DNA of 64,000 nt from Streptomyces ortus. GTDB lineage: Bacteria; Actinomycetota; Actinomycetes; Streptomycetales; Streptomycetaceae. Shown here in pieces: positions 50,664 through 58,767 of the stretch. The translations under genes and the position numbers were made by a program. Location of the stretch: positions 6,974,118 to 7,038,117 of the forward strand of contig NZ_JAIFZO010000002.1 of the NCBI RefSeq assembly GCF_026341275.1, read 5' to 3'. Each line of letters begins with the position of its first letter. The stretch's first letter is position 1. Below the pieces are notes generated by a model. It worked only from the letters and a program-made list of their open reading frames with translations. It did no database searches and was not told the origin of the DNA.

Positions 50664-53167
50664 TGCGCCTCCCTGGCGAGCTGATCGGCGGCGGGAGTGG
50701 GGCCGCCGCCCTTGTACGTCACCTGCCACAGAGCGGACTTGGAGTCCGAGGTGAAGAAGCCGCGGCCGTAGTCGAGGACGTACAGCGTGCCGTCCGGGCC
50801 GAACTTCCAGTCCATCAGGTTCTTGATGCCGTCGTTGCCGATGGGAATGATCTTCTTCAGGGACTCGGCGTGCACCGGGATGCCGCCCTGTCCGGCCGTC
50901 TTCGGGTCCAGCAGCACGGCGTGGCGCGGCTGGTCGGCGTCGTAGAAGTCGCCCACGAACCACTTGCCGTCCCAGTACGCCGGCCACTTGGCGGTGCTCG
51001 CCGAGTTGGCGTCGTAGCGGTAGACGGGTCCGTCCATGGCCGCCTGGCCGCCGCCCTTGAGCCACGGCAGCAGGAACTTCTGCTCAGCTGTCTTGTACGA
51101 CGGGATGCCGTTGGCGTCCCGCGGGTAGTCCGGCCCGCCACCCTGAGGCGAGTACCAGATGGTGTTCGAGGTGACCGGCGGCAGGTTCACGAGACCGTCG
51201 TTGTTCGGCGACTCGTTCTTCGGCGCGTTGCAGTCGTACCAGCCGAGCGGCTTCGACGGATCGGGCAGATTGCGGTCCCGGTAGGGCTGCTTGTTGCCCA
51301 TGCAGTACGGCCAGCCGTGGTTGCCCGGCTTGGTGATCGCGGCGAACGTGTCGTACTTCGCCGGGCCCCAGGTCGTCGACGGTGACCCGGCGTCCGGGCC
51401 GACCCAGCCCGCGTACAGCGTGTCGGTCTTCTTGTCGATCGAGATGCGCGCCGGGTTGCGGACGCCCATCACATAGATCTCGCCACGCGTCTTGCCGCCG
51501 CCCTCGGCGGTCTCCTTGCCCGTGAAGAGGTTCCCCTCGGGCAGGGTGTACGTGCCGTCCTGCTCCGGGTGGATGCGCAGGATCTTGCCGTTGAGGTTGT
51601 TGGTGTTGCCCGCCGTGCGGCGCGCGTCGGCGAAGGAGACGCCCTTGTAGTTCGGCTGCGGGTTGTTGCCCGAGTAACCGTCGCTGAAGCCACTGGAGTT
51701 GTTGTCACCGGTGGCGATGTAGAGGTTGCCCTTGGAGTCCCAGGCCAGACCGCCGCCCGCGTGGCAGCAGCTGTGGATCTGGACCGGCCACTTCAGCAGG
51801 ACCTTCTCGCTGTTCAGATCCAGCTTGCCGGTGTTCGAGTTGTAGGTGAAGCGGGAGACGTACCGCTCGGCCATCTGCTTGTCGCGGTCGATCCGGGAGT
51901 GCGGCGTGTAGTGCAGGTACACCCAGCCGTTGTCCTCGAACCGGGGGTCCAGCTCGATGCCGAGCAGACCCTCCTCGACCTTGATCAGCTCGTCGCCGCC
52001 GCCCTTGTTGCCGAAGACGTTGAGCGTGCCGGCCAGCGTGACCTTCTTGGTCTTCGGGTCGTAGACGTGGATCTCGCCCTTGCCCTTGCCGACGTCCGGG
52101 TTGTTCCAGTCCGTGACGACGGGCTGCGAGGAGTCGGCGCCGCCGCGGCCGATGTAGAACACGCGGCCGTCGGGCGCGGTCACCAGGCCGTGCGGCTCGC
52201 CGATCTGGTCGTTCTGGCCCGGCTGGTTGGGCTGGGTCAGCCGCTCCGCCTTGTAGTTGGCGTTGATCGTGGCCTTGCAGTCGGCCCGCGAGATCCGGGT
52301 CGTCCACGCGAGCGCCCCGCGCAGGTGCGAGCGGAACTCCGTCTCGTCGTACGAGGACTCGGTGCCGCCCATGCCGGTGTAGAAGGACCGGCCGCCGTCG
52401 TAGTCACGGCACCAGGACACGGGGTGGTCGGCGCCGTTGGCGCCCGTGCCCGGCGTGTACGTCGACTCGCGGACCCGGGCCACGGTGTGCACGTCGCCGG
52501 ACGGGTTCTTGGTCCAGTTCGGCCACTGGTCGAAGCGCTTCCACTGCAGGGGGAGGTCCTTGGTGGCCGGATGCACCCGGTCGCCGACCTCAACGGTGGC
52601 CCGCTGCACGGTGGTTGGGCTGTTCGCGGCGGGACGGGCACCGACGAGTCCGGTGAACCAGTCCGAGTACGGCTCGGCGCGGGCCGCGTCATGGATGCCG
52701 AGGAAACCGCCGCCGGCCTCCATGTACGACTCCAGGCCGGCCTCCTGCTCCGGGTCGAGGATGTCGCCGCCGCCGGTCAGGAAGACGACCGCGTTGTAGA
52801 GGCCGAGCTTCGTCTCGTCGGTGAAGACCGAGGCGTCGTCCGTGGCCGTCACCTTGAAGCGCCCGGCCGCCGCGCCCGTCTGGCCGATGTCCTCGATCGC
52901 CTCGATACCGGCGTTGACGACGGGCGACTCCTCGCCGCCTGCCGCGGACCCGTGGTAGATCAGCACGCGTACATCGGAGCCGCCGGGGGGCGACTTGATC
53001 GACATCGTTGTCATGGGCGGCTCGGGTGCGGGGCGCGCGCTCGCGGCCGGCCCCGAGAGGACACCGGCGGCGACAACTCCGGCAGCCAGCGTGGCTGCCC
53101 AGCCTCTCCGTCTCGCTCTGCCCAACGTCCGTACGGTCAGTGGCGTTCGATGCGGTGTGGGCCGCAT
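50660..53167 (-). CDS. Secreted ThuA-like / glucose-sorbosone dehydrogenase fusion
   Basis: 835 residues, ATG at 53167 after GAGGAGG. A signal peptide (WAATLAAGVVAAGVLSGPAASA) precedes a ThuA-like glutamine-amidotransferase-fold domain (VLIYHGSAAGGEES, GGGFLGIHDAARAEPY; residues 65-285). Residues 310-830 form a beta-propeller of the PQQ-dependent sugar dehydrogenase family (IGEPHGLVTAPDGRVFYIGR, GLAWDSKGNLYIATGDN, GEIYVMGVRNPARISID, NHGWPYCMGN). The expected activity is extracellular sugar or glycoside oxidation. The copper protein downstream may accept the electrons, which is inference. Confidence 0.9.
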   Translation of the reverse strand: MRPTPHRTPLTVRTLGRARRRGWAATLAAGVVAAGVLSGPAASARPAPEPPMTTMSIKSPPGGSDVRVLIYHGSAAGGEESPVVNAGIEAIEDIGQTGAAAGRFKVTATDDASVFTDETKLGLYNAVVFLTGGGDILDPEQEAGLESYMEAGGGFLGIHDAARAEPYSDWFTGLVGARPAANSPTTVQRATVEVGDRVHPATKDLPLQWKRFDQWPNWTKNPSGDVHTVARVRESTYTPGTGANGADHPVSWCRDYDGGRSFYTGMGGTESSYDETEFRSHLRGALAWTTRISRADCKATINANYKAERLTQPNQPGQNDQIGEPHGLVTAPDGRVFYIGRGGADSSQPVVTDWNNPDVGKGKGEIHVYDPKTKKVTLAGTLNVFGNKGGGDELIKVEEGLLGIELDPRFEDNGWVYLHYTPHSRIDRDKQMAERYVSRFTYNSNTGKLDLNSEKVLLKWPVQIHSCCHAGGGLAWDSKGNLYIATGDNNSSGFSDGYSGNNPQPNYKGVSFADARRTAGNTNNLNGKILRIHPEQDGTYTLPEGNLFTGKETAEGGGKTRGEIYVMGVRNPARISIDKKTDTLYAGWVGPDAGSPSTTWGPAKYDTFAAITKPGNHGWPYCMGNKQPYRDRNLPDPSKPLGWYDCNAPKNESPNNDGLVNLPPVTSNTIWYSPQGGGPDYPRDANGIPSYKTAEQKFLLPWLKGGGQAAMDGPVYRYDANSASTAKWPAYWDGKWFVGDFYDADQPRHAVLLDPKTAGQGGIPVHAESLKKIIPIGNDGIKNLMDWKFGPDGTLYVLDYGRGFFTSDSKSALWQVTYKGGGPTPAADQLAREAQ

Positions 53168-53385
53168 GTGGTCACCCCATCCTCCTCGGTCACAGCAACA
53201 GCGCCATGGAAGCTAGACCTTTTCTCGGAACTCGCCAATAGGTACGACCGATATCCGACGAACTTTGTCCTGAGTGTGGATAAACGAAGCCGATGCCACT
53301 ACCGTCTCACCAGTTCGTCTCTGTCACTCGGTTCCGTCAGACCCATCAACCCGGTTGATCGCGCTGCAGATTGGGAGAGTTCGAC

Positions 53386-54414
53386 ATGAGCACCACGGAC
53401 GACATGCACACCACGGGTGTGGGCACCGGTGACGCGATGGACAGGCGTGGTTTCAGCCGTCGGATGATGATGGGCGGGGCCGCGGTCGCCACGGTCGCGA
53501 CATCGTTGTCACTTGTCGCCGCGAAGGACGCGACGTCCGCGGACAGTGCGGCGAGCGCGAGTACCGCGCTCCGTACCGCCCCCGCCGGCGGCGAGGTCAG
53601 ACGCATCAAGCTGTACATCGAGAAGCTCGCCGACGGCCAGCTCGGCTACGGGTTCGAGAAGGGCGCGGCCACGATCCCCGGCCCCCTGATCGAACTCAAC
53701 GAGGGCGACACCGCGTACATCGAGGTCGAGAACACGCTGGACGTGGCGGCGAGCCTGCACGTCCACGGCCTGGACTACGAGGTGTCCAGCGACGGTACGA
53801 AGCTGAGCAACTCGCATGTCGAGCCCGGGGACACCCGTACGTACACCTGGCGCACCCATGCCCCCGGCCGCCGCAAGGACGGCACCTGGCGGGCGGGCAG
53901 CGCGGGCTACTGGCACTACCACGACCATGTCGTCGGCACCGAGCACGGCACGGGCGGCATCCGCAAGGGCCTGTACGGGCCGGTGATCGTGCGCCGGCAG
54001 GGCGACATCCTGCCCGACAAGACCCACACCATCGTCTTCAACGACATGACGATCAACAACAGGCCGGGGCACGACAGCCCCAACTTCGAGGCCACGGTGG
54101 GGGATCGGGTCGAGTTCGTCTCGATCACGCACGGCGAGTACTACCACACGTTCCATGTGCACGGTCACCGCTGGGCGGACAACCGCACGGGCCTGCTGAC
54201 GGGCCCGGACGACCCCAGCCGGGTGGTCGACAACCTGATCGTGGGCCCCGCGGACTCGTTCGGCTTCCAGGTCATCGCGGGGGAGGGGGTCGGCGCGGGC
54301 GCGTGGATGTACCACTGCCACATCCAGAGCCACTCCGACATGGGAATGGCAGGCCTGTTCCTGGTCAAGAAAACGGACGGCACAATCCCAGGCTACGAAC
54401 CACACGAACACTGA
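53386..54414 (+). CDS. Small (two-domain) laccase, Tat-exported
   Basis: 342 residues, ATG at 53386 with GGGAGA 8 bases upstream. The twin-arginine signal is MDRRGFSRRMMMGGAAVA. Two cupredoxin domains carry the copper ligands: SLHVHGLDYE and YWHYHDHVVGTEHG in the first, HTFHVHGHRW and WMYHCHIQSHSDMGM (T1 Cys-His) in the second. Length and order match Streptomyces SLAC, which is active as a trimer on phenols. It is divergent from the ThuA/dehydrogenase gene across 218 bases. Phenol oxidation in morphogenesis or lignin turnover is suggested for the family. Confidence 0.94.
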   Translation: MSTTDDMHTTGVGTGDAMDRRGFSRRMMMGGAAVATVATSLSLVAAKDATSADSAASASTALRTAPAGGEVRRIKLYIEKLADGQLGYGFEKGAATIPGPLIELNEGDTAYIEVENTLDVAASLHVHGLDYEVSSDGTKLSNSHVEPGDTRTYTWRTHAPGRRKDGTWRAGSAGYWHYHDHVVGTEHGTGGIRKGLYGPVIVRRQGDILPDKTHTIVFNDMTINNRPGHDSPNFEATVGDRVEFVSITHGEYYHTFHVHGHRWADNRTGLLTGPDDPSRVVDNLIVGPADSFGFQVIAGEGVGAGAWMYHCHIQSHSDMGMAGLFLVKKTDGTIPGYEPHEH

Positions 54415-54424
54415 CTGGGGGAGG

Positions 54425-54690
54425 GGCGGGGTCGTTCAGGGGCACGGGGAACGGCGCAGTCTTTTTGGGGGCGCGGGGAACGGCGCAATCGTTTAGGGGC
54501 GCGGGGAACTGCGCGACGTCGGCCACCACATACCCGCACCTGCCAAAGAGCCCGCTCCTCCAGGGGCGCGGGGAACGGCGCAGTCTTTAAGGGGCGCGGG
54601 GAACTGCGCGAGGCCGGCCACCACATACCCGCACCTGCCAAAGAGCCCGCTCCTCCAGGGGCGCGGGGAACTGCGCGAGCAACTACGGCC
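54425..54690 (+). repeat. Array of GGGGCGCGGGGAAC repeats including a 95-bp tandem duplication
   Basis: The 373-base gap between the laccase and LacI genes contains six or more copies of GGGGCGCGGGGAACkGCGC. The block 54496-54590 is repeated almost exactly at 54591-54685 (both contain GGCCACCACATACCCGCACC, 95 bases apart). Nothing coding is evident. An inverted relative of the block lies at 55860-56057. Confidence 0.88.
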
Positions 54691-54787
54691 CCCCCCAACG
54701 GCCCCCCGGCCAAAAAGGGAGCGCTCTCAGCAATGAAGCGAACCACGGCTATCCTGATCGGCAACCGCCGCCCAGAGGAGCCCCGAG

Positions 54788-55819
54788 GTGACCGACCCGT
54801 CGACCCAGCCACGCCCCACACTTGAGGCCGTGGCCGCCCGGGCGGGAGTCTCCCGAGCCACCGTGTCCCGCGTGGTCAACGGCGGTGAAGGCGTCCGCGA
54901 ACCCCTCGTGGAGCGCGTGAACCGGGCCGTCGAGGAACTCGGTTACGTCCCCAACCAGGCCGCCCGCAGCCTCGTCACCCGACGCCACGACGCTGTCGCC
55001 GTGGTCATCGCCGAACCGGAGACCCGCGTCTTCGCGGACCCCTTCTTCGCGCTCCAGCTCCGCGGCATCAGCAAGGAGCTGACGGTCCACGACTCACAAC
55101 TCGTCCTGCTGCTCACGGAGGGCCGCGACGACCACGCCCGCGTGGCGCGCTATCTCGCCGGCGGCCACGTCGACGGCGCGCTCGTCTTCTCGCTGCACCT
55201 CGACGACCCGCTGCCCAGCCTGATCCACGGCGTACCGACGGTGTACGGGGGCCGCCCCGGCTGGAGCGACGGCTCACGCGGCGTGGTCTACGTCGACTGC
55301 GACAACAGGGGCGGCGCCCGCGAGGCAGTCCATTATCTGGTCGGGCTCGGACGCGAACGCGTCGCCCACATCACCGGCGCCCTCGACCAGACCTCGGCGG
55401 TCGACCGGCTCGACGGGTTCCGTGACGTCATGGGGGACGCCGACCCGAGGGTGATCGTGGAGAGCGACTTCACGCCGGGCGGCGGCGAGCGCGCCATGCG
55501 GGAACTTCTCGACCGGTGCCCCGATGTGGACGCGGTGTTCGCGGCGAACGACCTCATGGCGGTCGGTGCGATGCGGGTGCTGCGGGAGCGGGGGCGGCGG
55601 GTGCCCGAGGATGTCGCCGTGATCGGGTTCGACGACATGCTGCCGTTCACCGAGCAGGCCGATCCGCCGCTCACGACTGTCCGGCAGGACATCGAGGAGA
55701 TGGGGCGGCTGATGGCGAGGTTGTTGTTGCGGGGGTTGGAGCGGGGTGGGGCTGTGGGTGTGGGCGTGCCGGCCAGCGTTGTGCTGCCGACGACGCTGGT
55801 GCGGAGGGGCTCCGCGTAA
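54788..55819 (+). CDS. LacI-family transcriptional regulator
   Basis: 343 residues from the GTG at 54788 (AGAGGAG 8 bases upstream). The helix-turn-helix is TLEAVAARAGVSRATVSRVV near residue 11, with the hinge helix VPNQAARSLVTRR. The periplasmic-binding-like domain has DGALVFSLHLDDPLP, ERVAHITGALDQTSAVDRL and the C-terminal VIGFDDMLPFTEQADPPLTT. It probably senses a sugar. No obvious sugar operon is adjacent, since repeat arrays flank it on both sides, so its targets may be elsewhere. Confidence 0.93.
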   Translation: MTDPSTQPRPTLEAVAARAGVSRATVSRVVNGGEGVREPLVERVNRAVEELGYVPNQAARSLVTRRHDAVAVVIAEPETRVFADPFFALQLRGISKELTVHDSQLVLLLTEGRDDHARVARYLAGGHVDGALVFSLHLDDPLPSLIHGVPTVYGGRPGWSDGSRGVVYVDCDNRGGAREAVHYLVGLGRERVAHITGALDQTSAVDRLDGFRDVMGDADPRVIVESDFTPGGGERAMRELLDRCPDVDAVFAANDLMAVGAMRVLRERGRRVPEDVAVIGFDDMLPFTEQADPPLTTVRQDIEEMGRLMARLLLRGLERGGAVGVGVPASVVLPTTLVRRGSA

Positions 55820-55859
55820 CCGCTCCGCGGGGGGTGCGTTTGTGGGTGTGGGTTCGCCA

Positions 55860-56057
55860 GTGACCGCGCCGTTCCCCGAGCCCCTGGAGAAGCGGGCTCT
55901 TTGCCGGGTGCGGGCAAGTGGTGGTCGGCCTCGCGCCGTTCCCCGCGCCCCTAAAAGACTGCGCCGTTCCCCGCGCCCCCAAGGACGAAAGACTGCGCCG
56001 TTCCCCGCGCCCCCACAAAACTGCGCCGTTCCCCGCGCCCTTAAAAGATTGCGCCGC
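55860..56057 (-). repeat. Inverted array of GGGGCGCGGGGAAC repeats
   Basis: The 356-base gap between the lacI and wbl genes holds at least four copies of the repeat in the opposite orientation (GTTCCCCGCGCCCC on plus). Part resembles the 95-bp unit on the other side of lacI (GGGCTCTTTGCCGGGTGCGGG, GGTGGTCGGCC). The last about 90 bases before 56176 may hold the wbl promoter. Confidence 0.85.
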
Positions 56058-56175
56058 GCGCCGCTGTGCTTCTGGGGGGGTGCCCGGAGCATCATCGGGG
56101 GCCGGGGCGGGGGCTTGCCCTCGGCGTTGAGCTTGCGTTGATCGAACGTTTTTCGGCGCGCGACACGATCCCGGC

Positions 56176-56424
56176 ATGCACAATGACACCGCCGCCGCCG
56201 CGCCCGACCTCTCCTGGCAGGAACAGGCACTGTGCGCCCAGACCGGCTCCGACTTCTTCTTTCCCGAGCCGGGCAGCTCGGTGCGTGAGGCGAAGCAGAT
56301 CTGCGGAATGTGCGAGATGCGCTCCGCGTGCCTCGAATACGCGCTCAACCACGACGAACGCTTCGGCGTCTGGGGCGGCCTCTCCGAAAAGGAGCGCCTC
56401 AGCCTCCGACGCGCCCAGCACTGA
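56176..56424 (+). CDS. WhiB-like (Wbl) iron-sulfur regulator
   Basis: 82 residues, ATG at 56176. Four cysteines ligate the [4Fe-4S] cluster: ALCAQ (20), then ICGMCEMRSACLEY (44, 47, 53). The FGVWGGLSEKER turn and a basic C-terminus follow. The FFFPEPGSS N-terminal block and short length fit the WblE-like group. It probably binds a sigma factor to control development or redox response. Confidence 0.93.
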   Translation: MHNDTAAAAPDLSWQEQALCAQTGSDFFFPEPGSSVREAKQICGMCEMRSACLEYALNHDERFGVWGGLSEKERLSLRRAQH

Positions 56425-56429
56425 CGCGG

Positions 56430-56463
56430 CGCCGCCCCGCACGGGAAACCGTGCGGGGCGGCG
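56430..56463. terminator. Strong hairpin between convergent wbl and desaturase genes
   Basis: A perfect 15-bp stem (CGCCGCCCCGCACGG / CCGTGCGGGGCGGCG) with a GAAA tetraloop follows the wbl stop and faces the desaturase stop at 56492. It is positioned as a bidirectional terminator. Confidence 0.92.
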
Positions 56464-56491
56464 TACGCGTACGAGCTGGACGCGCGGCGGA

Positions 56492-57472
56492 TCAGACCGC
56501 GGCGGCGCGGGCCGCCATGCGGGCCTTGCGGGCCGCGAGCTTCTCGTCGAACTTGGCGGCCTCGGCGTCCAGACCGCCCATGTACAGGCCGAGCTCCTCC
56601 TGCGCCTTGAGCCCCTCGGGGCCCAGGCCGTCGATCTGCAGCACCTTGAGGTGACGCAGTACCGGCATCAGCACGTCGTCGTGGTGGATCCGCATGTTGT
56701 AGACCTCGCCGATGGCCATCTGCGCGGCGGCGCGCTCGAAGCCGGGCATGCCGTGTCCGGGCATCCGGAACTGGACGACGACGTCCCGCACGGCCTGCAT
56801 GGTCAGGTCGGGGGCCAGCTCGAACGCGGCCTTGAGGAGGTTGCGGTAGAAGACCATGTGCAGGTTCTCGTCGGTCGCGATGCGCGCCAGCATGCGGTCG
56901 CAGACGGGGTCGCCCGACTGGTGTCCGGTGTTGCGGTGCGAGACGCGGGTCGCCAGCTCCTGGAAGGCTACGTACGCGACGGAGTGCAGCATCGAGTGCC
57001 GGTTGTCCGACTCGAAGCCCTCGCTCATGTGCTGCATACGGAACGCTTCGAGCTGGTCGGGGTCGACAGCGCGCGACGCGAGCAGGTAGTCGCGCATCAC
57101 GATGCCGTGGCGTCCCTCCTCGGCGGTCCAGCGGTGCACCCAGGTGCCCCAGGCGCCGTCGCGGCCGAAGAGGGAGGCGATCTCGTGGTGGTAGCTGGGG
57201 AGGTTGTCCTCGGTGAGGAGGTTCACGACGAGCGCGATGCGGCCCAGCTCGGTGACCTTGGACTGCTCCTTGCCCCAGGCCTCCCCGTCCTCGAAGATGC
57301 CGGGGAAGTTGCGGGCGTCGGACCAGGGCACGTACTCGTGCGGCATCCAGTCCTTGGCGACCTTGAGGTGCCGGTTGAGTTCGGTCTCCACCACTTCTTC
57401 CAGAGCGAACAGCAGCCTGGCGTCGGTCCAGTCGGAGGACGGGCTGCCGAGTTGCGGAGAAGTGATCGTCAC
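56492..57472 (-). CDS. Acyl-ACP desaturase (diiron)
   Basis: 326 residues from the GTG at 57472, with GGAG 5 bases upstream. It is a soluble ferritin-like diiron desaturase: LLTEDNLPSYHHEIAS near 87, TAEEGRHGIVMRDYLL near 115 and ATDENLHMVFYRNL near 198 contain the Glu/His ligands. It inserts a double bond into acyl-ACP. It is single-cistron and follows a stack of palindromes (57512-57561), so lipid-responsive repression is likely. The C-terminus is Ala/Arg-rich. Confidence 0.93.
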   Translation of the reverse strand: MTITSPQLGSPSSDWTDARLLFALEEVVETELNRHLKVAKDWMPHEYVPWSDARNFPGIFEDGEAWGKEQSKVTELGRIALVVNLLTEDNLPSYHHEIASLFGRDGAWGTWVHRWTAEEGRHGIVMRDYLLASRAVDPDQLEAFRMQHMSEGFESDNRHSMLHSVAYVAFQELATRVSHRNTGHQSGDPVCDRMLARIATDENLHMVFYRNLLKAAFELAPDLTMQAVRDVVVQFRMPGHGMPGFERAAAQMAIGEVYNMRIHHDDVLMPVLRHLKVLQIDGLGPEGLKAQEELGLYMGGLDAEAAKFDEKLAARKARMAARAAAV

Positions 57473-57511
57473 GGGGGCTCCAGGGGGACGTATGTGCTGA
57501 GCGGTAAAACA

Positions 57512-57561
57512 AACCTACGGCATCGTAGGCTACGTATCCGTAGGTTACGGTGCCGTAGGTT
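57512..57561 (-). promoter_or_regulatory. Stacked CCTACG palindromes upstream of the desaturase
   Basis: An outer 11-bp inverted repeat (AACCTACGGCA at 57512-57522, TGCCGTAGGTT at 57551-57561) encloses CTACG-TATC-CGTAG. The ends are themselves palindromic (CCTACG-GCAT-CGTAGG and TACGG-TG-CCGTA). It lies 40-90 bases before the GTG start. This looks like a multi-site TetR-type operator; no TetR gene is adjacent. Confidence 0.75.
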
Positions 57562-57684
57562 AAGCGCGCTGTAAAGAGCCCTGAGCAGCAGCGATCTCCG
57601 GAAAGATCGATTCCGCGTGCATACGGAGGCCCCCCGTCCGGCGGATGCGCAGGTCCCGGGCCCGTAGCCGCGGCCTCCGGGGAC

Positions 57685-58461
57685 TCAGACGTACAGCTCC
57701 CGCAGCCGGACCGAGAGGCACGTCACACAGCCTTCGAGCTTCTCGAACTCGCCGATGTCGACGAGGACGGGTTCGAGACCGAGCCCGGCGAACAGGTCGG
57801 CGGTCTTGGGCGCACTCGCCGCCATCAGCAGCTTTCCGCCGCCCAGCAGGACCACGTGCGAACCGGCCTCCTCGGGCACCGCCAGGAAGCGGGGGAAGAG
57901 GGAAGGGGTGTCCACCAGCGGCTCGTACCCGATGATCGTGCCGTCCGGCAGCGCCGTGACGGCCGACTTCAGGTGCAGCACCTTGCTGACCGGCACGGCG
58001 ACGACCCGGGCGCCGAGCGGTTCGAAGGTGGCCCGCAGCTGCTGGATGCCGGCTCCGTTGGTACGTCCGCCCTGGCCCACGTAGATCGTGTCGCCGACCT
58101 TGAGGACGTCGCCGCCGTCGAGCGTGCCCGGTCCCCACACCCAGTTCACCGAGCAGCCGAGCCGGGCGACCGCCTCCTCGACGCCTGCGGTCTCGCCGCG
58201 CCGCGACTCGGCGCCGGGGCGGCCGATCAGTGCCACGTTGCGGAAGACGACCACCGCGTCCTCCACGAACACGGAGTCCGGGCAGTCGTCGGCGGGCTCC
58301 GCCTCGACGGTCTCCCAGCCGTGCGTACGCAGTGCGTCCGCGTACGCCTCCCACTGGTCGACCGCCAGGCCGAGGTCGACGGGCGTGCGCTCCAGGTGCG
58401 TGACGAGACCTTCGGCCAGGCGGGGGCTGGGACGGCGGATGAGGGCCTTCTGGCTGGGCAC
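57685..58461 (-). CDS. Dimethylarginine dimethylaminohydrolase (DDAH) family
   Basis: 258 residues from the GTG at 58461 (GGAG 8 bases upstream). Pentein-fold markers: DSVFVEDAVVVF near residue 62, GTLDGGDVLKVGDTIYVG near 112, catalytic His in VLHLKSAVT near 162 and catalytic Cys in LEGCVTCLSVR near 247. It hydrolyses methylated arginines to citrulline. Monocistronic, downstream-divergent from the desaturase. A broader guanidino hydrolase role is possible. Confidence 0.9.
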   Translation of the reverse strand: MPSQKALIRRPSPRLAEGLVTHLERTPVDLGLAVDQWEAYADALRTHGWETVEAEPADDCPDSVFVEDAVVVFRNVALIGRPGAESRRGETAGVEEAVARLGCSVNWVWGPGTLDGGDVLKVGDTIYVGQGGRTNGAGIQQLRATFEPLGARVVAVPVSKVLHLKSAVTALPDGTIIGYEPLVDTPSLFPRFLAVPEEAGSHVVLLGGGKLLMAASAPKTADLFAGLGLEPVLVDIGEFEKLEGCVTCLSVRLRELYV

Positions 58462-58564
58462 GTGCGGGTCTCCGTCTCGGCAGGGTGCGTCCCGCACATC
58501 ATGCAGCCCCCCACCCACGCCACAACAGCCCCAATCTCCCAGGGCCGCGAGGAGCGGCACAGTC

Positions 58565-58706
58565 TTGTGCGTTTAGGGGCGCGGGGAACGGCGCAATCTT
58601 TTGCGTTTGGGGGCGCGGGGAACGGCGCAGTCTTTTGTCTTTGGGGGCGCAGGGAACGGCGCAGTCTTTTGCTTTTAGGGGCGCGGGGAACTGCGCGGCC
58701 GGCACC
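58565..58706 (+). repeat. Array of GGGGCGCGGGGAAC repeats
   Basis: Four copies of GGGGCGCGGGGAACkGCGC separated by TCTTTTGCTTT-like spacers, about 37-38 bases apart, fill the 306-base gap between the DDAH start and the ABC-F stop. No gene is seen here. Confidence 0.9.
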
Positions 58707-58767
58707 GACGCGCCCGCACCGTACAAGCAACCCTCCCGGCCGCTCCCCCCTCTGGCGCTCCCCCCCG

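Noticed and set aside
54425..58706. Regular repeats that could be read as a CRISPR array
   Set aside because: The spacers are short, similar to each other and uneven, no cas genes are present, and the core recurs singly elsewhere.
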